A DNA stretch of 44,331 nucleotides, taken from contig NZ_JADEXR010000044.1 in the NCBI RefSeq assembly GCF_015206995.1, forward strand, positions 1-44,331, read 5' to 3'. Both the position numbers and the translations under genes were made by a program. Positions 34,501-41,251 of this stretch are shown piece after piece; position 1 is the first letter of the stretch; each line of letters starts with the position of its first letter. Under the pieces are notes generated by a model that saw nothing but the letters and a program-made list of their open reading frames with translations, was not told the DNA's origin and did not search any database. This DNA comes from an aff. Roholtiella sp. LEGE 12411 (GTDB lineage: Bacteria; Cyanobacteriota; Cyanobacteriia; Cyanobacteriales; Nostocaceae).

Positions 34501-35824
34501 ATTTTATGAAAAAATTGGTTCTAGTTGGACAACCAATATAGATCGAAATGAATCAGCAAATTTAGCTTTAGAAATTATTCCTGCCGCATCACATCAAACT
34601 ATTGCGACTATTCCCTCTATCCCCGCAGATGAGAGTAAAATAGTTCACGAACCAAAAGAAATAATTTGGGATTTACCAGAAATAACAGAAATAGTAGACG
34701 GAAAAATCTCGAATGTACTAGGGGCTTATTATCAAGAAATGGATAAACGGCCCATACGTACTAGAACACCTTCACCTCCTTTTATGTTCATCAGCAGAGT
34801 CACTAAGATGACAGCTGAACGTGGTAAGTTACAACCATGTATGATCGAGTGGGAATATGATATTCCTCCAGATACGTTCTATGCAGCTCACAATACTCTA
34901 TCTGGATTGATGATTTTGGAGGCTTCTCATGCAATGCTCCTGGCTCTGGCTTACATAGGTTGTGACATGATGTTTGAAGGGCAATTACGCTATAGAGCTT
35001 TAAGTTGTCAGTCTGAATGTCTAGATGAGTTTCCCCCACCAGGTGAAACGATACGCGGGGAAGTATTTATCCATAAGCTAATAAAAGCCAAAAACAATCT
35101 GCTCTTGCAATACGAATATATCTGCTATCACAAAAATCGACCTTTAGTCAGACTTAATGCCAATTCAGGTTATTTCTCAGACGCAGATATCAATAATTCC
35201 AAAGGATTACCTGTCTATATTGCTTCCCCAGGACAAACTATTGTCAAACAGAATTTTTCACCTCTTTTGACATGTGATAAAACCAAGTTCAGCGACGAAG
35301 ATATTCAAGCTCTGCAAAAAGGAAATTTCAATATCTGCTTTGGTGATGCCTACCAACCGCAAAAGCCCTGCGCTCTTGCTAGCGATAAACTACTGATGAT
35401 TAGTCGGATTTTACACGTTGATTCTAAAGCAGGAGCATGGGGTTTAGGGCAGGTTTTGGGTGAAGTAGATATTGACCCTGAGCATTGGGTATTTAACGCA
35501 CATTTCAAAAATGATCCTGTTATGCCAGGAACAATGCTGATAGAGGGGTGCTATCAAATTGTGTTTTTCTATATGTACTATCTAGGTTTACATACTAAGT
35601 TTACTAACTGTAAACCTATATTTTTTAGCTCTCTCAAAAGCTCAACTAAATTCCGTGGAGAAGTAAAAAGGGAAAAGAATCAGGTTCAATTTCGAGTAAC
35701 AGTGAAAGAACTGGTTGATGCAGATGAACCCTACTTAGTAGCTGTAACGGAAGTTATCTATAACGACAAAGTAATAGGCATTTGTGATGATTTATATATC
35801 AAGCTGGTGGAGCGTAAAAACTAG
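31562..35824 (+). CDS. Ketosynthase-chain length factor-dehydratase protein (PfaC/HglC-like)
   Basis: Second condensing enzyme of the iterative lipid synthase (1420 aa). The ketosynthase (~1-450) has Cys199 in DSACSSS, ECHATGTS and GANKAHTGH. A ketosynthase-like chain length factor (~470-900) has the active Cys replaced by Gln659 in VSAQESS, the hallmark of KS-beta subunits. After a linker come two FabA-like hot-dog domains (~1080-1410), the second with His1314 and Asp1318 in NAHFKNDPVMPGT. This is PfaC-like architecture with no acyltransferase tail. FabA-type domains dehydrate and can isomerise, so the product may keep double bonds. Start ATG 31562 is 6 bp after KR-DH. Confidence 0.93.
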   Translation: MNEIAIVGIGCLFPGAESPEEYWQMLMSGKDVTSELTAEDMGRDPSIYYNQKRGIPDKISYTRNGYIRDFNFDPYGYKVHPEKLIALDRIFHWSLYAAKEALKDSGYLHNEEVLNKSGLILGNLSFATEHSSKFFSSMHLKTLEYFVKELLNYQDFHFNDPTSGLNISLDNAITASLPASIVCSGLGLGGIRYTIDSACSSSLYVMELASYYLNTGQVDMMLAGAVCGSERLNIIHGFNVLNAFPDQGNSAPFDQSSEGIKIGEGVGMFVLKRLSDAEKNGDRIYAVIENIGLSNDGGGKHILSPSKKGQHLALKRAYQGSEPVDYIECHATGTSLGDQTELNSIEEFFTTKHKIPLLGANKAHTGHMLTASAMASIIKVIWAMKEGVIPATIGVENAIATQNGVITSANIVCDHTPWPQTNKPKRAGINAFGFGGTNAHLILREYSSTSTQPTSLVFEPKKSKPSIPAIVGMHIHVGDVEGLEAFAQALCDSRDLMESLPPERWSGAEETLTETPPKAAYLDKFDLDCIAFKIPPKEAGSILFDHLFMMKVADMALRDAGFTRHQDSNTAVIIATEMNLTVHRNITRLNMPWHLREGLKKFNIQLTNDQINQLESVLKDSMSPCLYVEGVTGGIGNLVASRIAALWDFTGPAFTVSAQESSVYKAIEIAKLLLDFGTVDAVLVGAIDQAASWENVEWRKQLNQHNSQFTFGEGAGAIVLKRKEDAQKSQDKIYATIESLAIIQGNGKEVVSDCVWQATRKSLAIAEVNPNEVGYIELNKSGIFTQDKDEKIGLNTLYSLEHTNVGSVKDNVANTFVLSGMASIIKTSLCLYHRFIPSISPQQSIQLWQLSSQQEKRFGAVNMMSNDSSYAHLVLGEGDYQEIQQNPQIAHQALSKKGVIKTLLNGSARMRDIILNNDNIKQFDTIKIPQLVKVTPRQSFSANNSIGMQPIMRDRKQSLMEKQYLWNAKLQNLFLQIQDAFYEKIGSSWTTNIDRNESANLALEIIPAASHQTIATIPSIPADESKIVHEPKEIIWDLPEITEIVDGKISNVLGAYYQEMDKRPIRTRTPSPPFMFISRVTKMTAERGKLQPCMIEWEYDIPPDTFYAAHNTLSGLMILEASHAMLLALAYIGCDMMFEGQLRYRALSCQSECLDEFPPPGETIRGEVFIHKLIKAKNNLLLQYEYICYHKNRPLVRLNANSGYFSDADINNSKGLPVYIASPGQTIVKQNFSPLLTCDKTKFSDEDIQALQKGNFNICFGDAYQPQKPCALASDKLLMISRILHVDSKAGAWGLGQVLGEVDIDPEHWVFNAHFKNDPVMPGTMLIEGCYQIVFFYMYYLGLHTKFTNCKPIFFSSLKSSTKFRGEVKREKNQVQFRVTVKELVDADEPYLVAVTEVIYNDKVIGICDDLYIKLVERKN

Positions 35825-35877
35825 GAAGGTTGTCAGAAGTTATCAAGCAAACTAGAAAAATTTTGGAGTAAACAGTT

Positions 35878-37044
35878 ATGGAACTCAGCAGTATACAAAA
35901 AATAGATAGAGCATCTGAAAATAAAAGTTATGAAGATGGAGAATTTAACAATGCCAAAACAGACAACTTTGTTGTTAATTCATATAATGAATGGGATCCA
36001 TTAGAAGAAATTGTTGTTGGAAGATTAGAAGGTGCTATTCATCCACCCAAACACATATCTTTATTAGGAGGAATCCCCAAAAAACTTTATAATGTTCTTT
36101 CCTTGGCTGGTGGAAGTAAAGTATCGCAGAGATGGGGTATTGTACCAGCGCAAAAAGAATTAGATGAGTTTATTCATATTCTCGAATCAGAAGGCGTTAA
36201 GGTCAAGCGTCCTAATTTCATTGACTATAGTCGGAGTTTTTCTACTCCTGATTGGAAATCTAAAGGTAACTGCTCTGCTTGTCCACGAGACTGTTTTTTA
36301 GTCATAGGAAATGAAATTATTGAAGCACCTATGTCTTGGAGATGTCGTTATTTTGAACGTCATGCTTATTACTCGTTATTTAAAGAATATTTTGAGCAAG
36401 GTGCAAAATGGACTTCTGCTCCTAGACCTATGCTACTAGATTCTCTATATGACAAAAACTACACTGTCCCCAAAGATGGAGAATCCATGCGTTATGTTAT
36501 TAATGAATCTGAAGTTGTTTTTGACGCTGCCGATTTTGTCCGCTGTGGTAGGGATCTTTTTGTAACTAAAAGTAATGTAACTAACGAGGCTGGAATCAAT
36601 TGGTTACAACGTCATTTGGGAAATGATTTCCGTGTTCATATTATTGAGACACGCTCGAAACAGCCTATGCATATTGACACTACATTTGTGCCACTTGCAC
36701 CAGGTAAAGTCATGATTAACCCAGAGTATATTGACGTGAAAAAACTGCCATCAATTTTGAAATCTTGGGATATATTAATTGCACCAAAACCAGTGATTAT
36801 TAAAGGAGGTTTATTCAGTGAAACCGCTGCTTTGTGTAGTATGTGGTTAAGCATGAATGTCTTAGTTTTAGATGAAGAAAGAGTAATATGTGAGAAATCC
36901 CAAGAACCAACAATCCAAGCTTTAAAAGATTGGGGGTTTAAACCAATACCTTGCAATTTTTTACACTTCAATCCCTTTGGAGGTGCATTTCATTGTGCAA
37001 CTTTAGACATTCGACGTCGCGGCACATTACAATCTTATTTTTAG
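35878..37044 (+). CDS. Amidinotransferase 2 (AGAT/CyrA/SxtG type)
   Basis: Second amidinotransferase (388 aa), roughly half identical to the one at 23568 by eye. The catalytic set is present: NSYNEWDPLEEIVVG, FDAADFVRCGRD, His265 in PMHIDTTFVPLAPGK, and Cys373 in FHCATLDIRRRG. ATG 35878 is preceded by a purine-rich TTGGAGTAAAC. The gene starts 53 bp after the synthase gene and probably belongs to its operon. The Pro-Met before the active His resembles animal AGAT more than copy 1 does. The two enzymes may act on different amines, for example one on a starter amino acid and one on the finished chain. Confidence 0.92.
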   Translation: MELSSIQKIDRASENKSYEDGEFNNAKTDNFVVNSYNEWDPLEEIVVGRLEGAIHPPKHISLLGGIPKKLYNVLSLAGGSKVSQRWGIVPAQKELDEFIHILESEGVKVKRPNFIDYSRSFSTPDWKSKGNCSACPRDCFLVIGNEIIEAPMSWRCRYFERHAYYSLFKEYFEQGAKWTSAPRPMLLDSLYDKNYTVPKDGESMRYVINESEVVFDAADFVRCGRDLFVTKSNVTNEAGINWLQRHLGNDFRVHIIETRSKQPMHIDTTFVPLAPGKVMINPEYIDVKKLPSILKSWDILIAPKPVIIKGGLFSETAALCSMWLSMNVLVLDEERVICEKSQEPTIQALKDWGFKPIPCNFLHFNPFGGAFHCATLDIRRRGTLQSYF

Positions 37045-37062
37045 ACTTGATGTGAAAACAAC

Positions 37063-37164
37063 TTACAGCGTTTTCCAAATAATTAAACCACAAATAGTAA
37101 GGTGAGCATTGCTCACAAAAGGCTAGAGATATCGATGGTAATACCACCTTACACAACGCTGTAA
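37063..37164. mobile_element. MITE-like element with nested inverted repeats
   Basis: The 102-bp element is bounded by perfect 10-bp inverted repeats TTACAGCGTT (37063-37072) and AACGCTGTAA (37155-37164). Inside are a second pair, GTAAGGTG (37097-37104) and CACCTTAC (37145-37152), and the palindrome GTGAGCATTGCTCAC (37102-37116). It fills almost the whole gap between amidinotransferase 2 and the second ACP gene. Similar GTAAGGTGGGCA-type repeats are common in filamentous cyanobacteria as I recall. It codes for nothing. Its RNA would fold strongly and could uncouple the two halves of the operon. Confidence 0.65.
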
Positions 37165-37191
37165 ACATTTGAAAATTCTCCATAATTAGCC

Positions 37192-37722
37192 ATGAACGAC
37201 TCTCTTTTATTAAAAATTAGCGAGCCTCTGACAGATAAGCAGAATAATCAAGATCACTGTTTTGCAACAATGTCACCAGAAGCTTGGGACTTCCGCATTG
37301 ATTGTTATAGATATCAAATTTGTAAACAATGGCTGCAAGCCCGCAACGGCTTTCCTTTAAATAAGGAGGATATTCAGCGCTATCAACGTATTTTAATGAT
37401 ATTGAAAGAATTAGCGAAGCTCATGGAGGAAATTAAAACAATCACTCACTCTAACCGATTAAAGAAGCTAAAAGTTTTTGAGAAAGTACAAAGTATTGTT
37501 GTAGAAAAGCTAGGAATCGAGCCAGAAAAAGTCACACCGTTAGCAAGTTTTACCAAAGATTTTGGAGCGGATTCTTTAGATACATTAGAACTAATAGTTG
37601 CTCTAGAGGAAACATTCAATATTGAAATTTCTAATCAAGCAACTACAAAACTTGTGACAGTACAACATACTATCGATTACATTAGTCAAAAACTTGAGGT
37701 GGATGTAGAGTTAGCTAATTGA
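37192..37722 (+). CDS. Acyl carrier protein with unusual N-terminal extension
   Basis: Type II-like ACP (176 aa). Residues ~95-172 form the carrier domain with phosphopantetheine Ser128 in FGADSLDTLELIVALEE. The first ~85 residues are extra: SPEAWDFRIDCYRYQICKQW, then LNKEDIQRYQRIL and LAKLMEEI. From memory this closely resembles the C-terminal tail of cyanobacterial type ISP-like restriction/helicase proteins (pattern VWxFxIGGYQVCxKWLKDR, then LSxxDIxHYQKIV). Its presence on an ACP is odd and suggests a gene fusion. The ACP may carry an amino acid starter or serve the thioester reductase. The start ATG follows a MITE-like element. Confidence 0.85.
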   Translation: MNDSLLLKISEPLTDKQNNQDHCFATMSPEAWDFRIDCYRYQICKQWLQARNGFPLNKEDIQRYQRILMILKELAKLMEEIKTITHSNRLKKLKVFEKVQSIVVEKLGIEPEKVTPLASFTKDFGADSLDTLELIVALEETFNIEISNQATTKLVTVQHTIDYISQKLEVDVELAN

Positions 37723-37769
37723 ATCTAACATTGATTTTAGATTAAGAATTCAAAAGAGGTAAATAAGAT

Positions 37770-38540
37770 ATGACTACTGTAAGTAGCAACATTGTTATGC
37801 GACCCTATGTTTCTTACTGGGGTATGCACAAGTCTGCACGAATTTTAGATTTAATTACATCACTTTATTTTCCACTATATGAGCTTTCCTATAAAGACTT
37901 TTTTGCTTATTACCCAGTTCTCGGATTTGTGGAAGCTTTAGTGTATGAAATTGATGAGACGATAGAAACCCTTGAAAAACAAGAATTATTTTCTGAAGTA
38001 GAAAACTCCTGGAATCAAAAGCATAAAATCATCATTGATGTGCTTAGGGCAAGAAACTTATATCATCCATTAATTGAACAAGAATTCAAAAATCTAGGGA
38101 AATACTTTGAATTAGAAAGTCAGTTATTGTCTCATGAAGCTGTAGTTTATGCAGATATTATCCAAGCTACTGAGTTACGCACTTCTGATATACGTGCTTT
38201 GCACGGAATTTTAGTACAAGTTGCTAACAAGACTTACGCTCAAAACACTTTTGATGTTATGTGGCCGCTAGAGGTACTGATTGATGTTCACGATGACATT
38301 GCTGATTATAAAGATGATGTAGATAAAAACAACTACAACACTTATCGGATGTTTGTTAAGTTATATGGAAAGAAAGCACCCGATTATCTAAAAAAAGAAT
38401 TGGCTCGATATGAGTCTCTATTTACAAAAAGGCTAGATAATTTATCAAGGAAAGAACAAAAAAGATTTATAAAACTTGTATCTGAATTAGAGAAAGACAA
38501 TTCTGATAAGCCCATTCCCGAACCGATTCTAGAATGGTAG
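37770..38540 (+). CDS. All-helical protein of unknown function with acidic motifs
   Basis: I do not recognise this 256-aa protein. It is predicted soluble and almost wholly helical. Two acidic clusters stand out: EALVYEIDETIETLEK (~54-69) and EVLIDVHDDIADYKDDVDK (~169-187), the latter followed by NNYNTYRMFVKLYG. Two spaced Asp/Glu motifs on helices recall class I isoprenoid synthases, which bind Mg-diphosphate that way, but the match is loose and a di-metal oxidase-like or cyclase role is also possible. A GAGGT ribosome binding site precedes ATG 37770. It lies between the second ACP and the amidase, clearly part of the cluster. Confidence 0.75.
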   Translation: MTTVSSNIVMRPYVSYWGMHKSARILDLITSLYFPLYELSYKDFFAYYPVLGFVEALVYEIDETIETLEKQELFSEVENSWNQKHKIIIDVLRARNLYHPLIEQEFKNLGKYFELESQLLSHEAVVYADIIQATELRTSDIRALHGILVQVANKTYAQNTFDVMWPLEVLIDVHDDIADYKDDVDKNNYNTYRMFVKLYGKKAPDYLKKELARYESLFTKRLDNLSRKEQKRFIKLVSELEKDNSDKPIPEPILEW

Positions 38541-38657
38541 TCTTTTCCGGGCTTTTCCTTTTAAATCATCTGCATAATTGAGTGTCCATTCAAAATAGCA
38601 TTTGTGCGTAAGTAACTACTTTTACTGTATCCAAATAAATCATTAATGGAGGAACTA

Positions 38658-40037
38658 ATGACTATTGATCAAGTTTGGGAAAATTTGACTATGGAAGCTA
38701 TTGGATATGGTATTGAGCATGGCAATATAGATCCACGCGAATTAGTTGAGTATTTTTTAACTAAAATTGATCAAGATACAGGGAAGGAAAAAATATTCAT
38801 AGAAGTTTTTGGACAACAAGCTAAAAAGGAAGCTGATGCTGCATATAAAAGGGCAATTACTAACACACGGCTTTCACTTTATGATGGTATTCCCCTCGTA
38901 TGGAAAGACAATTTTGATGTCCAAGGTAAACCGACAAGTGCAGGGTTAAAGGTTTTACTAGACAGAGTTGCTCAAAAAGATGCAGTAGCTTACAAAACAT
39001 CTGTTGATGCTGGCTTTATTTGTCTTGGTAAAACTAATATGACGGAATTGGCTTTTTCGGGTCTAGGAATCAATCCTACATTCGGAACACCAATAAATCC
39101 TTTTAGTTCTGAGCAAGCAAGAGTTCCAGGTGGTTCTTCATCAGGTTCTGCTGTTGCTGTAGTAAAAGGTTTGTGTTGTGCTGGCGTTGGAACTGACACA
39201 GGTGGTTCCATCAGAACACCTGCTGCTTGGAATAATTTAGTTGGTTTAAAAACAACTGCGGGGCTGATTTCAACAGAAGGTGTTATTCCTCTAAGTCAAA
39301 CATTAGATACAGTTGGTTTTATTACTCGCTGCGTTGGAGATGCAGCTGTTCTTTACCATGTAATTGCCCAAACTGATAAGATTGATTTTTCGGACGTTGG
39401 ATGTAAAGGTTTAAGTTTATTAGTATGTACAAATATTGTCTGGGAAAATATTGATTCTGAAGTTGCGGCTATTTTGGATGCTTCTATAGGAGATATTGCA
39501 GCAAAAGGGGCAAGTATTAACAGAAGCAATATTCCAGAGTTTGAACAAGCACTAGAACTTATTAATACCAAAGGTAATATTGTTAACTATGAAGCAAGTA
39601 AAAATTGGCTGAAATTTTTAGAAGCTCATCCTAAATCTATTTCACAAGACATATTAGATAGATTTTATGTTGGAGCTAAAATTCAGGAAAGTAATGCTCA
39701 AGAAGTTTATCAGGGGTTGAAAGACCTTAAAAAACAGTATTTGCAGAGAACGAATGATTATACTGCTGTCATAATGCCAACTGTGGCAAATGTACCACCC
39801 ATTATCAACGATTTAGAACAAAATAGTCAGAAGTATGCCGCAGAGAATCTCTTGTCATTACGAAATACGCGTTTAGCAAACCTGCTTGGATTGTGTGCAA
39901 TTTCTATACCTGTGGGATTTACTTCTTCAGGGTTGCCAGTCGGACTAATGTTGGTAGGAGCACCGTTCTCTGAAGTACTACTTTTACGCCTAGCTTTAGC
40001 ACTCGAAAATGTATTTCCTAGATACAAAAGAAGATAG
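38658..40037 (+). CDS. Amidase signature family hydrolase
   Basis: Amidase signature enzyme (459 aa). The Ser-cisSer-Lys triad is visible: Lys83 in PLVWKDNFDVQGKPTSAG, the middle Ser in GGSSSGSA, and the nucleophile Ser in GTDTGGSIRTPAA. The C-terminal GLPVGLMLVGAPFSE is typical. ATG 38658 is chosen because a perfect GGAGG lies five bases upstream; the in-frame ATG at 38646 would overlap that site. The family hydrolyses or forms amide bonds; in this cluster it might remove an amino-acid or carbamoyl group, or cyclise the product. No signal peptide is seen, so it should be cytoplasmic. Confidence 0.92.
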   Translation: MTIDQVWENLTMEAIGYGIEHGNIDPRELVEYFLTKIDQDTGKEKIFIEVFGQQAKKEADAAYKRAITNTRLSLYDGIPLVWKDNFDVQGKPTSAGLKVLLDRVAQKDAVAYKTSVDAGFICLGKTNMTELAFSGLGINPTFGTPINPFSSEQARVPGGSSSGSAVAVVKGLCCAGVGTDTGGSIRTPAAWNNLVGLKTTAGLISTEGVIPLSQTLDTVGFITRCVGDAAVLYHVIAQTDKIDFSDVGCKGLSLLVCTNIVWENIDSEVAAILDASIGDIAAKGASINRSNIPEFEQALELINTKGNIVNYEASKNWLKFLEAHPKSISQDILDRFYVGAKIQESNAQEVYQGLKDLKKQYLQRTNDYTAVIMPTVANVPPIINDLEQNSQKYAAENLLSLRNTRLANLLGLCAISIPVGFTSSGLPVGLMLVGAPFSEVLLLRLALALENVFPRYKRR

Positions 40038-40180
40038 GCATTTGTTGCTCAAATATTTGGAATAGTTGGGTAATTAGTTCTGATTTATGCAAAGCTTTTG
40101 TCATCAAAAAAATTTGCGGCACAACTTACTTTCTCAGCAACTGCGTAACTCTTGAATCTTGAAAAATTTAGGATAAAATT

Positions 40181-41224
40181 ATGTTTCCGGAAAACAAATG
40201 GTGGGCAATAGCCGAGTCAAAGACCATCCGTAATAAACCTATTGGTCTACGACGTTTAGGTGAAGATTTAGTACTATGGCGAGACTTAAATGGACAAATT
40301 GTTTGCCAGAGTAGCCTGTGTGCCCATAGGAGAGCCAATATGGCATTAGGTCGAGTGAACAATGGATGCATTGAATGCCCCTATCATGGTTTTCGCTATG
40401 CTCCAGATGGACATTGCACGTTTATGCCCTGCGAAGGAAAAGAGGCGCACATCAGCCCAAAGATGAGAATAAAGACTTATGTAGTTAGGGAAGAGCACGA
40501 CCTGATTTGGCTCTGGTGGGGGAAAGAGCAAGCAGAATATCCTCCTATCCCTTGGTTTGCTCATCTCCTAGATCGTCCTATGCGTTGGGCTTCAGGTGCG
40601 GTGGATTGGAATGTTACTTTTACTAGAACAGCAGAGAACCTCTTGCTCGATATCCATCACTTTTCCTTCTTACACCGAGGGGTTGCGAACTTTTTTTCAC
40701 TCACTTCCTATACTTTATTAGAGATCGACGAACAGAGGAAAGATGACGACTTCTTTTATTTTTCGGGGCGACTCCTTCCTGAAGAAGCAGGCTCAGATAA
40801 AGAATCTAAAGAACGCTTCCCTTTGTTCCAACATTGGTTGCGTTTTCCCAATATGGGCTTACTTGACCTTGCGTTTGGCGGGATGGAGTTTCTGGTGATT
40901 GTCACACCAATTGATGAAGAGAATACTTGGGCTTACTTCCGCTACTATGCTCAGTACATCAATACTTGGATTAGCCGTTGGATGTCCAGACTCGCTGCAT
41001 GGATCGAGATAAATTTTATCCTACCGGATGACTACAAAATATGCCTATCATTACAGCCACGACATAGTAGCCTCAGTAGCCTTAGTTTGAACAAATTTGT
41101 TCCTGCCGATGAAGGAATCATCATTTGGCACAAGCAGTATGATAGTTTACTGCATTCTGAAGAAAGTATCGAGGGTAGCGATCAACAAGTAGTGGGAGCA
41201 GATTCTGAAACCTTTGCTAAGTAA
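40181..41224 (+). CDS. Rieske non-heme iron oxygenase
   Basis: Oxygenase subunit (347 aa). The N-terminal Rieske domain has C47-x-H49 and C66-x2-H69 ligands (LCAHRRAN and ECPYHGFRY). The catalytic domain has the mononuclear iron His pair in DIHHFSFLH (His160 and His165) with an Asp in ILPDD near the C-terminus. Wording around GEDLVLWRDLNGQIVCQSSL and YVVREEHDLIWLWWG resembles cyanobacterial alpha subunits such as SxtT/SxtH of saxitoxin synthesis. It would hydroxylate or desaturate the product, using an external ferredoxin/reductase not encoded here. It is the last plus-strand gene of the cluster, followed after 27 bp by a convergent regulator. Confidence 0.93.
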   Translation: MFPENKWWAIAESKTIRNKPIGLRRLGEDLVLWRDLNGQIVCQSSLCAHRRANMALGRVNNGCIECPYHGFRYAPDGHCTFMPCEGKEAHISPKMRIKTYVVREEHDLIWLWWGKEQAEYPPIPWFAHLLDRPMRWASGAVDWNVTFTRTAENLLLDIHHFSFLHRGVANFFSLTSYTLLEIDEQRKDDDFFYFSGRLLPEEAGSDKESKERFPLFQHWLRFPNMGLLDLAFGGMEFLVIVTPIDEENTWAYFRYYAQYINTWISRWMSRLAAWIEINFILPDDYKICLSLQPRHSSLSSLSLNKFVPADEGIIIWHKQYDSLLHSEESIEGSDQQVVGADSETFAK

Positions 41225-41251
41225 AGATTCTTTTTCTCCAAATCCCTACTT

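Noticed and set aside
36636-36971. Antisense frame of 111 codons opposite amidinotransferase 2
   Set aside because: It is a shadow of the sense gene with no motif or ribosome binding site.
17035-41224. Identity as the heterocyst glycolipid (hgl) cluster
   Set aside because: The synthase type matches, but the aminotransferase, two amidinotransferases, amidase and Rieske oxygenase do not belong to glycolipid synthesis, and the reductase is not fused to an ACP as in HetM.
17035-41224. Saxitoxin or cylindrospermopsin cluster
   Set aside because: Only the amidinotransferase and Rieske families are shared; there is no SxtA-like starter enzyme, no CyrB-type NRPS-PKS hybrid and no sulfotransferase.
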